DNA of 64,000 nucleotides. Origin: Mycobacterium sp. Root265 (GTDB taxonomy: Bacteria > Actinomycetota > Actinomycetes > Mycobacteriales > Mycobacteriaceae). The translations under genes and the position numbers were made by a program. Positions 19,945 to 30,507 of this stretch are shown here, piece after piece (positions within the stretch are counted from its first letter, which is position 1; each line of letters begins with the position of its first letter). The notes beneath the pieces were generated by a model. The model had not been told where the DNA came from. It searched no databases and worked only from the letters and a program-made list of their open reading frames with translations. The DNA is taken from contig NZ_LMJA01000030.1 of assembly GCF_001428895.1 (NCBI RefSeq), positions 222,896 to 286,895 of the forward strand, in the 5' to 3' direction.

Positions 19945-22602
19945 GTGACCGACAGCCCGCGTGACCGTGCCGATGCCCTCCCCAAGTCCTGGGAGCCGAG
20001 CGCGGTAGAAAGCGAGCTGTATCAGGGCTGGGTCGACGCCGGCTATTTCACTGCCGATCCCAAGAGTGACAAGCCCGCCTATTCGATCGTGCTGCCGCCG
20101 CCGAATGTGACCGGCAGCCTGCACATGGGCCATGCGCTGGACCACACCCTGATGGATGCGCTGACCCGGCGCCGCCGCATGCAGGGCTACGAGGTGCTGT
20201 GGCTGCCGGGGATGGACCATGCCGGTATCGCCACCCAGTCGGTGGTGGAGAAGCAGCTCGCGGTCGACGGGAAGAACAAAGAGGAGTTCGGTCGCGAACT
20301 GTTCATCGACAAGGTGTGGGACTGGAAGCGTGAATCCGGCGGCACCATCGGCGGGCAGATGCGCCGCCTCGGTGACGGCGTGGACTGGAGCCGCGACCGG
20401 TTCACCATGGACGAGGGTCTGTCCCGCGCGGTGCGCACCATCTTCAAACGGCTCTACGACGCTGGGCTGATCTATCAGGCCGAACGGCTGGTCAACTGGT
20501 CCCCGGTACTGCAGACGGCCATCAGCGACCTCGAGGTCAAGTACGAGGACGTCGAGGGTGAACTGGTGTCGTTCCGGTACGGCTCCATGAAGGACGATGA
20601 GCCGCACCTCGTGGTCGCCACCACCCGGCTGGAGACGATGCTCGGGGACACCGCCATCGCGGTGCACCCCGACGACGACCGCTACCGTGCCCTGGTCGGC
20701 CAGACGTTGGCGCACCCGTTCCTGGACCGGCAGATCATCGTGGTGGCCGACGGCCACGTCGACCCCGAGTTCGGCACCGGCGCAGTCAAAGTCACCCCCG
20801 CCCACGACCCGAACGACTTCGAGATCGGGGTGCGGCACAACTTGCCGATGCCGTCGATCCTGGACAAGGCCGGCGCCATCACCGGCACCGGGACCCGGTT
20901 CGACGGGATGGACCGCTTCGAGGCCCGCGTCGCGGTGCGCGAGGCGCTCGCGGCCGAGGGGCGCATCGTGGCCGAGAAGCGCCCGTACCTGCACAGCGTC
21001 GGGCACTCCGAGCGCAGCGGCGAACCGATCGAGCCGCGGCTGAGCCTGCAGTGGTGGGTCAAGGTCGAATCGTTGGCCAAGGCCGCCGGTGACGCGGTGC
21101 GCAACGGCGACACCGTGATTCACCCCGCCAGCCTGGAACCGCGCTGGTTCGCCTGGGTGGACAACATGCACGACTGGACCATTTCGCGGCAGCTGTGGTG
21201 GGGCCACCGCATCCCGATCTGGCACGGGCCCGACGGGCAGCAGGTGTGCCTCGGTCCTGACGAGACCCCGCCCGAGGGCTGGGAGCAGGATCCCGACGTG
21301 CTGGACACCTGGTTCTCCTCGGCGCTGTGGCCGTTCTCCACCATGGGCTGGCCCGAGCGCACACCCGAGCTCGAGAAGTTCTATCCGACAAGTGTTCTGG
21401 TCACCGGTTACGACATCTTGTTCTTCTGGGTGGCGCGCATGATGATGTTCGGCACCTTCGTGTCCGGCGATGGCACAGTGCCCGAGGGGGAAACCGGTCG
21501 GCCCCAGGTCCCGTTCCAGAACGTCTTCCTGCACGGGCTGATCCGCGACGAGTTCGGCCGCAAGATGAGCAAGTCCAAGGGCAACGGCATCGACCCGCTG
21601 GACTGGGTGGAGAAATTCGGTGCGGACGCGCTGCGCTTCACCCTGGCCCGCGGGGCGAGCCCAGGCGGGGACCTTTCCATCGGTGAGGATCACGCCCGGG
21701 CGTCGCGCAACTTCGCCACCAAGATCTTCAACGCGACGAAGTTCGCCTTGATGAACGGTGCGGAGCTGGCCCCACTGCCGGCACCCTCGGAGCTCACCGA
21801 CGCCGACCGCTGGATCCTCGGTCGGCTGGAAGAGGTTCGCGCCGAAGCCGATTCGGCTCTGGAGGGTTACGAGTTCAGCCGGGCCTGCGAGGCGATCTAC
21901 CACTTCGCCTGGGACGAGTTCTGTGACTGGTACCTGGAGCTGGCCAAGGTGCAGTTCGGGCAGGACGACCATGCCACCCACACGGCCACGGTACTGGCCA
22001 CGGTGCTGGACAGTCTGCTCAAGCTGCTCCATCCGGTGATGCCGTTCGTCACCGAGACGTTGTGGAAGACGCTCACCGACGGGGAGTCCATCGTCATCGC
22101 CGAATGGCCGTCGCCATCCGGTGTCGCTGTGGACTCCGTTGCCACGCAACGCATCACCGATATGCAGAAGCTGATCACCGAGGTGCGCAGGTTCCGCAGC
22201 GACCAGGGTCTCAATGACCGGCAGCGGGTGCCGGCGAAGGTGGTCGGTATCGATGCCGTGGGTCTGGACGCCCAGTTGCCTGCGATCGCCGCGTTGGCCT
22301 GGCTCACCGAGCCCGCGGACGGGTTCACCCCGTCGGCGGCCGTCGAGGTGCGGGTGACCGGGGGCACGGTGCTCGTCGAACTCGACACCTCGAGCACCGT
22401 CGACGTCGCTGCCGAACGCAAACGGCTGGAGAAGGATCTGGCCGCCGCGCAGAAGGAACTCGCCCAGACCGCAGGCAAACTCGGCAACGAGGCCTTCCTG
22501 GCGAAGGCGCCCGACGCGGTCGTCGACAAGATCAAGGCACGCCGGCAGTTGGCGGCCGAAGAGGTCGAGCGGATCACCGCCCGCCTCGCGGGTTTGCAAT
22601 GA
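19945..22602 (+). CDS. valS: Valyl-tRNA synthetase
   Basis: Class I aminoacyl-tRNA synthetase, 885 residues, charging tRNA-Val. Class signatures are HMGH (residues 60-63 in [14 protein letters not shown]) and KMSKS (540-544 in [12 protein letters not shown]). The CP1 editing domain lies between them, and a C-terminal coiled coil ([20 protein letters not shown]) is present as usual. GTG 19945 directly follows a strong -10 hexamer. The stop overlaps the folC start (ATGA). A long open frame on the opposite strand is only a shadow of its codon bias. Confidence 0.97.
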   Translation: MTDSPRDRADALPKSWEPSAVESELYQGWVDAGYFTADPKSDKPAYSIVLPPPNVTGSLHMGHALDHTLMDALTRRRRMQGYEVLWLPGMDHAGIATQSVVEKQLAVDGKNKEEFGRELFIDKVWDWKRESGGTIGGQMRRLGDGVDWSRDRFTMDEGLSRAVRTIFKRLYDAGLIYQAERLVNWSPVLQTAISDLEVKYEDVEGELVSFRYGSMKDDEPHLVVATTRLETMLGDTAIAVHPDDDRYRALVGQTLAHPFLDRQIIVVADGHVDPEFGTGAVKVTPAHDPNDFEIGVRHNLPMPSILDKAGAITGTGTRFDGMDRFEARVAVREALAAEGRIVAEKRPYLHSVGHSERSGEPIEPRLSLQWWVKVESLAKAAGDAVRNGDTVIHPASLEPRWFAWVDNMHDWTISRQLWWGHRIPIWHGPDGQQVCLGPDETPPEGWEQDPDVLDTWFSSALWPFSTMGWPERTPELEKFYPTSVLVTGYDILFFWVARMMMFGTFVSGDGTVPEGETGRPQVPFQNVFLHGLIRDEFGRKMSKSKGNGIDPLDWVEKFGADALRFTLARGASPGGDLSIGEDHARASRNFATKIFNATKFALMNGAELAPLPAPSELTDADRWILGRLEEVRAEADSALEGYEFSRACEAIYHFAWDEFCDWYLELAKVQFGQDDHATHTATVLATVLDSLLKLLHPVMPFVTETLWKTLTDGESIVIAEWPSPSGVAVDSVATQRITDMQKLITEVRRFRSDQGLNDRQRVPAKVVGIDAVGLDAQLPAIAALAWLTEPADGFTPSAAVEVRVTGGTVLVELDTSSTVDVAAERKRLEKDLAAAQKELAQTAGKLGNEAFLAKAPDAVVDKIKARRQLAAEEVERITARLAGLQ

Positions 22603-24002
22603 CCCAACCCGCACCGGACGAGATCGCGGCGCTGCTGCAGGTCGAGCATCTGCTCGACCAGCGGTGGCCCGAGACCAAGATCGAGCCCAGCACCACCCGC
22701 ATCTCCGCACTGCTGGAGTTGCTCGGCTCACCACAGCGCAACTATCCGGCGATCCACATCGCCGGCACCAACGGCAAGACCTCGGTGGCCCGCATCGTCG
22801 ATGCCCTGCTGACCGCACTGCACCGGCGCACCGGGCGCACCGTGAGCCCGCACCTGCAGTCGGCGGTCGAGCGCATCTCCATCGACGGCAAACCGATCAC
22901 TCCGGCCCAGTACGTCGAGACCTACCGGGAGATCGAACCGTTCATCGAGTTGGTGGACCAGCAGTCCGAGGCGGCCGGTGGTCCGCGCATGAGCAAGTTC
23001 GAGGTGCTCACCGCGATGGCCTTCGCCGCGTTCGCCGACGCGCCGATCGATGTGGCGGTGGTGGAGACCGGGCTGGGTGGGCGCTGGGACGCCACCAATG
23101 TGATCGCCGCGCCGGTCGCGGTGATCACCCCGATCGGGCTGGACCACACCGACTATCTCGGTGACACGATCGCCGAGATCGCCGGGGAGAAGGCCGGAAT
23201 CATCATCAAGGCCGAGGACGACCTGGTTCCCGTCGATACCGTGGCGATCATCGGCCGGCAGGTCCCCGAGGCGATGGAAGTGCTGATGGCGGAGGCCGTG
23301 CGCGCCGATGCCGCGGTGGCGCGCGAGGATTCGGAGTTCGCGGTGCTGGAACGCCACGTCGCCATCGGCGGTCAGCTGCTGACCCTGCAGGGCCTGGGCG
23401 GGGTGTACCCGGAGATTTTCCTGCCGCTGCACGGTGAGCACCAGGCGCACAACGCCGTGCTCGCGCTGGCCGCGGTCGAGGCGTTCTTCGGGGCCGGCGC
23501 CGACCGTCAGCTCGATGTCGACGCGGTGCGCACCGGCTTCGCCTCGGTGAGCAGTCCAGGCCGGCTGGAGCGGGTGCGCAGCGCGCCGACGGTGTTCATC
23601 GATGCCGCCCACAACCCGGCGGGCGCCGCGGCGCTGAGCCAGGCCCTGGGCGACGAGTTCGATTTCCGCTATCTGGTCGGCGTCGTGTCGGTGATGGCGG
23701 ACAAGGACGTCGACGGCATCCTCGCGGCCCTGGAGCCGGCCTTCGACATGATTGTGGTGACCGACAACGGTTCACCCAGGGCGATGGACGTGGAACTACT
23801 CGCCGCCAAGGCCGAGGAACGATTCGGCCCGGAACGGGTGGTCGTGGCCGCCGCGCTACCCGATGCCATCGAGACCGCGACGGCTCTGGTCGAAGAATCG
23901 GGCAATGACGGCGAAGGATATTCGGGGAGCGGCATGGTCATCACCGGTTCGGTCGTCACGGCGGGTGCAGCGCGCACCCTGTTCGGCCGGGACCCGCAAT
24001 GA
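22599..24002 (+). CDS. folC: Folylpolyglutamate synthase / dihydrofolate synthase
   Basis: Adds glutamate to dihydropteroate or folates with ATP. At 467 residues it is normal length for the Mur-ligase-like family. Visible motifs: P-loop [14 protein letters not shown] (about residues 52-65), the omega-loop region, [13 protein letters not shown], and the [20 protein letters not shown] metal/ATP segment. It is coupled to valS by a four-base overlap and to the next gene by another ATGA, forming a three-gene unit valS-folC-DUF4233. Confidence 0.95.
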   Translation: MTQPAPDEIAALLQVEHLLDQRWPETKIEPSTTRISALLELLGSPQRNYPAIHIAGTNGKTSVARIVDALLTALHRRTGRTVSPHLQSAVERISIDGKPITPAQYVETYREIEPFIELVDQQSEAAGGPRMSKFEVLTAMAFAAFADAPIDVAVVETGLGGRWDATNVIAAPVAVITPIGLDHTDYLGDTIAEIAGEKAGIIIKAEDDLVPVDTVAIIGRQVPEAMEVLMAEAVRADAAVAREDSEFAVLERHVAIGGQLLTLQGLGGVYPEIFLPLHGEHQAHNAVLALAAVEAFFGAGADRQLDVDAVRTGFASVSSPGRLERVRSAPTVFIDAAHNPAGAAALSQALGDEFDFRYLVGVVSVMADKDVDGILAALEPAFDMIVVTDNGSPRAMDVELLAAKAEERFGPERVVVAAALPDAIETATALVEESGNDGEGYSGSGMVITGSVVTAGAARTLFGRDPQ

Positions 24003-24442
24003 GCACCGCACCGGGCGGGGATGTGCCCGATCCCGACGCGACACCGCAGGCGCCGGTTCCCGGCGACCCGTGGCGCAGCTTCCGCGGCATCATGGCCGCC
24101 GCGCTGATCCTGGAGGCCATCGTCGTGCTGCTGGCCCTGCCGGTGGTGTCGGCGGGGGAGAACGGTCTGACCGCGCTGAGCGGAACGTTCCTGATCGGCA
24201 TGGCGGTGGTGCTGGTGCTGATGTCCGGGGTGCAGGGCAGGCCCGGCATCATCTGGGTGAACCTCGGGATCCAGGCGGTGTTCATCGCCGGTGCGCTGAT
24301 CCACGGCGCGATCGGGTTCATCGGCGTGGTCTTCGCCGGGGTGTGGGCGCTGATGATCTACCTGCGTAGCGAGGTCAAACGCCGTCAGGACCGCGGCCTG
24401 CTGCCCTTTCAGCAGGCTGCTCCGCCACCCGAGCGGGACTAG
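23999..24442 (+). CDS. DUF4233 membrane protein
   Basis: A 147-residue membrane protein corresponding by position to Rv2446c. After a short polar N-terminus (PGGDVPDPDATPQAP) four hydrophobic spans are visible, roughly residues 27-50, 55-77, 84-100 and 101-122, and a basic C-terminus (RSEVKRRQDRG). It starts inside the folC stop (ATGA), so it is translated with it. Function unknown. Confidence 0.82.
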   Translation: MSTAPGGDVPDPDATPQAPVPGDPWRSFRGIMAAALILEAIVVLLALPVVSAGENGLTALSGTFLIGMAVVLVLMSGVQGRPGIIWVNLGIQAVFIAGALIHGAIGFIGVVFAGVWALMIYLRSEVKRRQDRGLLPFQQAAPPPERD

Positions 24443-24456
24443 TCATTACTGCCCGG

Positions 24457-24462
24457 TAGGCT
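24457..24462 (+). promoter_or_regulatory. -10 element for leaderless ndk
   Basis: TAGGCT lies seven bases before GTG 24470 with no ribosome site between. Confidence 0.5.
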
Positions 24463-24469
24463 GTGCGCC

Positions 24470-24889
24470 GTGACTGAGCGGACCCTTGTTTTGATCAAGC
24501 CTGACGGCGTACAGCGGCACCTGATCGGTGAGATCATCGGCCGGATCGAGCGCAAGGGGCTGACGTTTGCCGCTCTCGAACTCAAGGTCGTCTCCGACGA
24601 CCTCGCCCGGCAGCATTACGCCGAGCACGACGGCAAGCCGTTCTTCGGTTCGCTGCTCGAATTCATCACCTCCGGTCCGGTGGTGGCCGCGGTCGTCGAG
24701 GGCCCGCGTGCCATCGCGGCCTTCCGTCAGATCGCCGGCGGGACCGATCCGGTGGAGAAGGCGACCCCCGGCACCATCCGTGGTGACCTGGCACTTGTCA
24801 CCCAGGACAATCTGGTTCACGGCTCCGATTCGCCCGAGTCGGCGGCCCGTGAAATCGCCCTCTGGTTCCCGGAACTGACCGGCGCTTAA
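24470..24889 (+). CDS. ndk: Nucleoside diphosphate kinase
   Basis: Transfers the gamma phosphate between nucleoside triphosphates and diphosphates through a phosphohistidine. The 139-residue chain has the N-terminal [12 protein letters not shown], the Kpn-loop-like region, and the active-site [12 protein letters not shown] with catalytic His at about residue 117. It is a standard short bacterial Ndk. The start GTG 24470 sits right behind a -10 hexamer. The gene is monocistronic between the DUF4233 gene and rne, as in M. tuberculosis. Confidence 0.97.
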   Translation: MTERTLVLIKPDGVQRHLIGEIIGRIERKGLTFAALELKVVSDDLARQHYAEHDGKPFFGSLLEFITSGPVVAAVVEGPRAIAAFRQIAGGTDPVEKATPGTIRGDLALVTQDNLVHGSDSPESAAREIALWFPELTGA

Positions 24890-24900
24890 CCCCACGTTCT

Positions 24901-24930
24901 CACCGCTTCGTCAGATTCTGGCGAGCGGTG
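24901..24930 (+). terminator. Hairpin after ndk
   Basis: CACCGCTTCGTCAG (24901-24914), loop ATT, and CTGGCGAGCGGTG (24918-24930) pair over about 13 positions with one bulged T and one G-U pair. No T-run follows; the rne promoter hexamer begins four bases later. Confidence 0.5.
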
Positions 24931-25184
24931 TGGGATACTTACCCCGGGAGACCGGCGCCACAACAGGGTCGGTCACCCGGATGAAGACTTCGACGAGCGC
25001 GACCATCGCGTTAGCGGTGCGGCGCCAGAGCGTCCAGCCATCATTCAGCCAGGCGCCGAGTTTGTTCATCGCGAACCGCTCGGGGCGAGACCATAACAAG
25101 TTCGGGAGAAGCTCCCCGGACCCATAGCGGAAGCCCTCGCGTGGCCGCGTCATTACGACGCGCCCGGGGGCTTGAGGAGAATTT
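24931..25184 (+). promoter_or_regulatory. rne promoter and long 5' untranslated leader
   Basis: An extended -10, TG-G-GATACT (24931-24939), predicts transcription from about 24946, giving a leader of about 240 bases before the rne GTG. A long rne leader is reported in M. smegmatis, and RNase E commonly feeds back on its own leader. No open frame in this stretch is convincing. The stretch AATTTGTGGCC at its end carries the start, preceded by GAGGAGA. Confidence 0.5.
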
Positions 25185-28100
25185 GTGGCCGAAGATGCCC
25201 CTACCCAAGACCTGTCCGAGAACACCCAGAGCAGCGAAGAGTTGCCCGCGAAGCTGAGAGTCCACTCTCTGGCCCGCGTGCTGGGAACCACCAGTAAGCG
25301 CATCGTCGATGCACTCGCCGAGTTGGACGGTCGCGCGCGCAGCCCACACTCGACGGTCGAGCGGGCCCAGGCCGAACAGGTCCGCGAGGTCCTCAACGCC
25401 GAAGCCGCCGCATCCGCGGTCGAGGTCCCGGCCACCGACACCCCGGCGGACGTCGCAGCCCCGGAGCCGCCGGTGGCCGAGACGCCCGCCGCGGAGGCGC
25501 CGGCCGCCGAGCCGGAGCCCGCGCAGCCGGTCGTCGAGGAGCCCGAGTCCCGGCTGCTGCTGGAGGCCCCGCCGGTCGCCGAGGCGGCTGACGAGGATGC
25601 CGAGAAGTCCGCTGAACCCGCGCCGTACCTGCCGCTGTTCGTGGCGCCGCAGCCGGTCACGGCGTTCAAGCCGCGTCCGGTACCCGTACCCGACGACGTC
25701 GATGACGCCGACGACGACACCGACGAAGCCGACAGCGCTGACGGTGACGATGCCGGCGACGATGACCAGTCCGAACGGCCCGCCGCCCGGCGGCGTCGCC
25801 GTGGCCGCCGTGGCCGTGGCCGTGGACGCGGTGAGCAGAGCGCCGAGGACGGCGAAGACGCCGATGACGACGCCGCGACCGATGGCGCCGAGCAGGCCGG
25901 TTCCGAGGATTCCGATGGCGAGGATTCCGAGGGCGAGGACAACGATTCCGATGATGACGGCGGTGAGGACGGCACGGGCTCGGAGGCGGGCAGCCGTCGC
26001 CGTCGACGTCGCCGCCGCCGCAAGTCGGGTGCGGGCGACTCCGACGAGGCCGTGGCACCCGACGATCCGCCCAACACCGTCGTGCACGAGCGTGCCCCCA
26101 GGGAGAAGGCGGCCAAGGCCGGCCGCGACCCCGACGAGATCCAGGGCATCTCCGGGTCCACCCGGCTGGAAGCCAAGCGTCAGCGTCGCCGCGATGGCCG
26201 CGACGCCGGCCGCCGGCGTCCGCCGATCCTGAGCGAGGCCGAGTTCCTGGCCCGCCGCGAAGCCGTCGAACGCACCATGATCGTGCGGGACAAGATCCGC
26301 ACCGAACCGCCGCACGAGGGCGCCCGCTACACCCAGATCGCGGTCCTCGAGGACGGCGTCGTGGTCGAGCACTTCGTCACCTCGGCCGCCTCGGCCTCGC
26401 TGGTCGGAAACATCTATCTCGGCATCGTGCAGAACGTGCTGCCCTCGATGGAGGCGGCGTTCGTCGACATCGGCCGTGGCCGCAACGGCGTGCTGTACGC
26501 CGGTGAGGTCAACTGGGAGGCCGCCGGTCTCGGTGGTGCCCAGCGCAAGATCGAACAGGCCCTCAAGCCCGGCGACTACGTCGTCGTCCAGGTCAGCAAG
26601 GACCCGGTCGGCCACAAGGGTGCCCGGCTCACCACGCAGGTCTCGCTGGCCGGCCGCTACCTGGTGTACGTGCCGGGTGCGTCCTCGACGGGGATCAGCC
26701 GCAAGCTGCCCGACACCGAACGCCAGCGCCTCAAGGAGATCCTGCGCGAGGTCGTCCCGGCCGGAGCCGGCGTGATCATCCGCACCGCGTCCGAGGGCGT
26801 CAAGGAAGACGACATCCGCTCGGACGTGAACCGGTTGCAGGAGCGCTGGACAGAGATCGAGGCCAACGCCGCCGAGGTCACCAAGAAGAAGGCCGGCGCC
26901 GCGATAGCGCTCTACGAAGAGCCCGATGTGCTGGTCAAGGTCATCCGCGACCTGTTCAACGAGGACTTCTCCGGTTTGATCGTGTCCGGCGACGATGCCT
27001 GGAAAACCATCAGTGACTACGTGAATGCCGTTGCGCCGGAACTGGTTCCGCGGATGACCAAGTACGAGCCGAGCGCGCCCGACGGCCCGGATGTGTTCGC
27101 GGTGCACCGCATCGACGAACAGCTGGCCAAGGCGATGGACCGCAAGGTGTGGCTGCCCTCGGGCGGCACCCTGGTCATCGACCGCACCGAGGCGATGACC
27201 GTCGTGGACGTCAACACCGGCAAGTTCACCGGCTCGGGCGGCAACCTCGAGCAGACGGTGACCAAGAACAACCTGGAAGCCGCCGAGGAGACCGTGCGCC
27301 AGCTGAGGCTGCGCGATATCGGCGGGATCATCGTGATCGACTTCATCGACATGGTGCTGGAGTCCAACCGGGACCTGGTGCTGCGCCGGCTGACCGAAGC
27401 GCTGGCCCGCGACCGCACCCGCCACCAGGTGTCGGAGGTGACCTCGCTCGGGTTGGTGCAGCTGACCCGCAAGAAGCTCGGCACCGGCCTGATCGAGGCG
27501 TTCTCCACGACCTGCACGCATTGCGCGGGCCGCGGCATCCATCTGCACGCCGATCCGGTGGACTCGTCGGCGCCGTCCGGAAATGGCGGTGGGCGCAAGT
27601 CCGAACCGGGCTCCGGCAACAGCCGGCGCAGCAAGCGTGGCAAGAAGGCGGCCAAGCCCGAAGAGGTCGCCGACGACATCCAGATGGCGAAGGTGCCCGC
27701 CCACGCGGCCGGAGAGCATCCGATGTTCAAGGCGATGGCGGCCGGCCATCACGGGCCGGATGACGAGGTGCCCGCCGACGCCGACGACGACGCCATCGAA
27801 TCCGACGAGCCGACCGTTGACGGTGCAGAGACCGACGACACCGAGGAATCGACCGCCGACTTCGAGGAGTCCGGCACCGCCGAGGACTCGGACGACTCCG
27901 ATGACGAGTCCGACGAGGACGATCTCGACCTCGACGATGACGACGACGAAGAGGACGACGACGAGATCGAGGTCCTCGACGACGACGATGACTCGGACGA
28001 GGACGATTCGGACGAGGACGACGACTCCGATGACGAGGACGACTCGGACGACGATGACGACGAGGACGATTCCGATGAGGATGACGACTCCGAGGACGCC

Positions 28101-28193
28101 GAATCGGCCGCCTACGAGCCTGCGGTCGCTGCCCCTAGGGGCCGGGTCCGCAGGCGGGCGGCGGCCCGACCGGCAGGTCCACCGGCCGGATAG
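25185..28193 (+). CDS. rne: Ribonuclease E/G
   Basis: Main endoribonuclease of mRNA turnover and rRNA processing, 1002 residues. Residues about 24-75 (LRVHSLARVLGTTSKRIVDA and following) resemble the IF2_N module of translation initiation factor 2. Next comes an acidic/basic low-complexity arm to about 360, then the S1-like part (from GNIYLGIVQNVLPSMEAAFVDIG, about 407) and the catalytic core with metal Asp in VVDVNTG (675) and IDFIDM (719/722) and the zinc-link Cys pair in CTHC (777, 780). The C-terminal 150 residues are almost pure Asp/Glu/Ser with a basic tail. GTG 25185 follows GAGGAGA. Confidence 0.95.
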   Translation: MAEDAPTQDLSENTQSSEELPAKLRVHSLARVLGTTSKRIVDALAELDGRARSPHSTVERAQAEQVREVLNAEAAASAVEVPATDTPADVAAPEPPVAETPAAEAPAAEPEPAQPVVEEPESRLLLEAPPVAEAADEDAEKSAEPAPYLPLFVAPQPVTAFKPRPVPVPDDVDDADDDTDEADSADGDDAGDDDQSERPAARRRRRGRRGRGRGRGEQSAEDGEDADDDAATDGAEQAGSEDSDGEDSEGEDNDSDDDGGEDGTGSEAGSRRRRRRRRRKSGAGDSDEAVAPDDPPNTVVHERAPREKAAKAGRDPDEIQGISGSTRLEAKRQRRRDGRDAGRRRPPILSEAEFLARREAVERTMIVRDKIRTEPPHEGARYTQIAVLEDGVVVEHFVTSAASASLVGNIYLGIVQNVLPSMEAAFVDIGRGRNGVLYAGEVNWEAAGLGGAQRKIEQALKPGDYVVVQVSKDPVGHKGARLTTQVSLAGRYLVYVPGASSTGISRKLPDTERQRLKEILREVVPAGAGVIIRTASEGVKEDDIRSDVNRLQERWTEIEANAAEVTKKKAGAAIALYEEPDVLVKVIRDLFNEDFSGLIVSGDDAWKTISDYVNAVAPELVPRMTKYEPSAPDGPDVFAVHRIDEQLAKAMDRKVWLPSGGTLVIDRTEAMTVVDVNTGKFTGSGGNLEQTVTKNNLEAAEETVRQLRLRDIGGIIVIDFIDMVLESNRDLVLRRLTEALARDRTRHQVSEVTSLGLVQLTRKKLGTGLIEAFSTTCTHCAGRGIHLHADPVDSSAPSGNGGGRKSEPGSGNSRRSKRGKKAAKPEEVADDIQMAKVPAHAAGEHPMFKAMAAGHHGPDDEVPADADDDAIESDEPTVDGAETDDTEESTADFEESGTAEDSDDSDDESDEDDLDLDDDDDEEDDDEIEVLDDDDDSDEDDSDEDDDSDDEDDSDDDDDEDDSDEDDDSEDAESAAYEPAVAAPRGRVRRRAAARPAGPPAG

Positions 28194-28212
28194 ACGGTAT
28201 CGAACAGGCGGT

Positions 28213-28242
28213 TTGACCCTCTACCCGCTGGTCACGTACCCT
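28213..28242 (+). promoter_or_regulatory. Promoter of rplU-rpmA
   Basis: TTGACC (28213-28218), an 18-base spacer and TACCCT (28237-28242) form a good SigA-type promoter. It predicts a leader of about 110 bases before rplU, space for r-protein feedback control. Confidence 0.55.
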
Positions 28243-28360
28243 TGACCAGTTGTCGCGGGGCTTGCAGCCGCAACTGCTGGCTCGGCCCGCACCCAAGACC
28301 CGCACGTGCATGTTCGAAATTTGCGCGCGCCCAGACGAACGAAGCAGAGGTAGATCCACG

Positions 28361-28684
28361 ATGGCAGCCGATAACGCCACGTACGCAGTCGTCAAGACTG
28401 GCGGCAAGCAGTACAAGGTCGCCGTCGGGGACATTGTCAAGGTAGAGAAGATCGAGTCCGAGCCCGGCTCGTCGGTCTCTCTGCCGGTTGCTCTCGTCGT
28501 CAACGGCGCCGATGTCACCACCTCGGCCGACGACCTGGCCAAGGTCGCCGTCACCGGCGAGATCCTGGAGCACACCAAGGGCCCCAAGATCCGTATCCAC
28601 AAGTTCAAGAACAAGACCGGCTATCACAAGCGCCAGGGCCACCGTCAGCAGCTGACGGTGCTCAAGGTCACCGGAATCAAGTAA
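28361..28684 (+). CDS. rplU: 50S ribosomal protein L21
   Basis: 107-residue large-subunit protein that binds 23S rRNA. Signature residues: [17 protein letters not shown] at the N-terminus and [21 protein letters not shown] near the C-terminus. ATG 28361 gives the standard length; AGCAGAGG upstream is the likely ribosome site. It is followed 18 bases later by rpmA, the universal L21-L27 pair. Confidence 0.97.
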   Translation: MAADNATYAVVKTGGKQYKVAVGDIVKVEKIESEPGSSVSLPVALVVNGADVTTSADDLAKVAVTGEILEHTKGPKIRIHKFKNKTGYHKRQGHRQQLTVLKVTGIK

Positions 28685-28702
28685 GAACGGGAGCGAACAG
28701 AC

Positions 28703-28969
28703 ATGGCACATAAGAAGGGCGCTTCCAGCTCTCGCAACGGTCGCGACTCAGCCGCCCAGCGGCTCGGCGTCAAGCGTTTCGGCGGCCAGGTGGTCAAGGC
28801 CGGCGAGATCCTGGTCCGTCAGCGCGGCACCCACTTCCACCCGGGCGTGAACGTCGGCCGCGGTGGCGACGACACCCTGTTTGCCACGGCGCCCGGCGTC
28901 GTGGAATTCGGCGCCAAGCGCGGCCGCCGGACGGTCAACATCGTCCGTCTCGTGCGCTCGGAAGCCTGA
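28703..28969 (+). CDS. rpmA: 50S ribosomal protein L27
   Basis: 88-residue protein whose N-terminus reaches the peptidyl-transferase centre. [20 protein letters not shown] and [17 protein letters not shown] are family signatures. The N-terminus begins directly with AHKKG, without the cleavable extension found in Firmicutes. ATG 28703 follows GGGAGCG. A hairpin with T-run separates it from obg. Confidence 0.97.
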   Translation: MAHKKGASSSRNGRDSAAQRLGVKRFGGQVVKAGEILVRQRGTHFHPGVNVGRGGDDTLFATAPGVVEFGAKRGRRTVNIVRLVRSEA

Positions 28970-28994
28970 TAAACCGAGGACTTTCTGCGAACGT

Positions 28995-29042
28995 GAAGCT
29001 GCTGCGGGTTCTCTGAAGAAACTCGCAGCAGCTTTCGTTTTT
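28995..29042 (+). terminator. Terminator or attenuator between rpmA and obg
   Basis: AAGCTGCTGCG (28996-29006) and CGCAGCAGCTT (29024-29034) form an 11-bp stem with a 17-base loop, followed by TCGTTTTT. The obg ribosome site GGAAGGA begins immediately after, so it may lower rather than stop read-through. Confidence 0.7.
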
Positions 29043-29058
29043 CGGAAGGACTTATCTC

Positions 29059-30507
29059 ATGCCCCGTTTCGTCGATCGCGTGGTCATCCATGCGCAGGCC
29101 GGCAACGGCGGCAACGGCTGTGCCTCGGTGCACCGCGAGAAGTTCAAACCCCTCGGTGGACCCGACGGCGGCAACGGTGGCCGCGGTGGCTCCATCGTGT
29201 TGGTGGTGGACCCGCAGGTGCACACCCTGCTGGACTTCCATTTCCATCCGCACATCGTCGCCTCGTCCGGTAAGCCGGGCGCCGGCAGTAACCGTGACGG
29301 CGCCATCGGCGGCGATCTCGAGGTCAGGGTTCCCGACGGCACCGTGGTGCTCGGCGAAGACGGCCGGATGATCGCCGACCTCGTCGGTGCGGGCACCCGC
29401 TTCGAAGCCGTGGTCGGTGGCCGCGGCGGTCTGGGCAACGCGGCACTGGCCTCACGTGCCCGCAAGGCCCCCGGGTTCGCCCTGCTCGGCGAGAAGGGCC
29501 AGGCCCGCGATCTCACCCTGGAACTCAAGACCGTCGCCGATGTCGGCCTGGTCGGGTTCCCGTCGGCGGGCAAGTCCTCGCTGGTCTCCACCATCTCGGC
29601 GGCCAAACCCAAGATCGCGGATTACCCGTTCACCACCCTGGTGCCCAATCTGGGCGTGGTGTCCGCCGGTGACCACACCTTCACCGTCGCCGATGTGCCC
29701 GGCCTGATTCCCGGCGCCTCCGCCGGCCGCGGTCTCGGCCTGGATTTTCTGCGTCACCTGGAACGGTGTGCGGTGCTGGTCCACGTCGTCGACTGCGCCA
29801 CCATGGAACCCGGCCGTGACCCGATCTCCGATATCGAGGCCCTGGAAGCCGAGTTGGCCGCCTATCAGCCGACCCTGCAGGGTGACTCGACGCTCGGGGA
29901 TCTCGCCGACCGTCCGCGCGCGGTGGTGCTGAACAAGATCGACGTTCCCGACGCCCGCGAGCTCGCCGGTTTCGTCCACGAGGAGGTCGCCGAGAAGTTC
30001 GGCTGGCCCGTCCTGGAGATCTCGGCGGTGAGTCGGGATGGTTTGCGGCCGTTGATCTTCGCTTTGTGGGACATGGTGGCCGCCTACCGTGCCGCGCAGC
30101 CCGAGGTGGCTCCGCGCCGCCCCGTGATCCGCCCGATCGCGATCGACGAGACCGGTTTCACCGTGACCCCGGACGGCCAGGGCGGTTTCGTGGTGCGTGG
30201 CGCCCGGCCCGAGCGCTGGATCAACCAGACCCAATTCGACAACGACGAGGCCGTCGGCTACCTCGGGGATCGCCTCGCTCGCCTCGGCGTCGAGGACGCG
30301 CTGCTCAAGCAGGGCGCCAAGCCCGGGTGCGCGGTCACCATCGGCGACGTCACCTTCGACTGGGAGCCGCAGACCCTGGCCGGAATCGACACCCAGATGT
30401 CCGGTCGCGGAACCGATCTGCGCCTGGAGCAGACCGACCGCATCGGTGCGCCCGAACGTAAGGCTGCCCGCCGGGAGCGTCGTCTCCCCGACGTGGACGA
30501 GTCGTGA
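29059..30507 (+). CDS. obg: GTPase Obg (CgtA)
   Basis: Essential ribosome-associated GTPase, 482 residues. Domains in order: the glycine-rich Obg fold (1-160, with [12 protein letters not shown]-like turns), the G domain with P-loop [10 protein letters not shown], switch region [10 protein letters not shown] and base motif NKID, and the C-terminal OCT domain (about 350-430, from [16 protein letters not shown]). ATG 29059 follows GGAAGGACTT. The stop overlaps the proB GTG. It acts in 50S assembly and stringent-type control. Confidence 0.96.
   Translation: MPRFVDRVVIHAQAGNGGNGCASVHREKFKPLGGPDGGNGGRGGSIVLVVDPQVHTLLDFHFHPHIVASSGKPGAGSNRDGAIGGDLEVRVPDGTVVLGEDGRMIADLVGAGTRFEAVVGGRGGLGNAALASRARKAPGFALLGEKGQARDLTLELKTVADVGLVGFPSAGKSSLVSTISAAKPKIADYPFTTLVPNLGVVSAGDHTFTVADVPGLIPGASAGRGLGLDFLRHLERCAVLVHVVDCATMEPGRDPISDIEALEAELAAYQPTLQGDSTLGDLADRPRAVVLNKIDVPDARELAGFVHEEVAEKFGWPVLEISAVSRDGLRPLIFALWDMVAAYRAAQPEVAPRRPVIRPIAIDETGFTVTPDGQGGFVVRGARPERWINQTQFDNDEAVGYLGDRLARLGVEDALLKQGAKPGCAVTIGDVTFDWEPQTLAGIDTQMSGRGTDLRLEQTDRIGAPERKAARRERRLPDVDES

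Noticed and set aside
19873-22818. 981-codon open frame opposite valS
   Set aside because: It exactly shadows valS and folC, lacks recognisable motifs, and arises from high-GC codon bias.
25041-27752. 903-codon open frame opposite rne
   Set aside because: Low-complexity shadow of rne; no family features.
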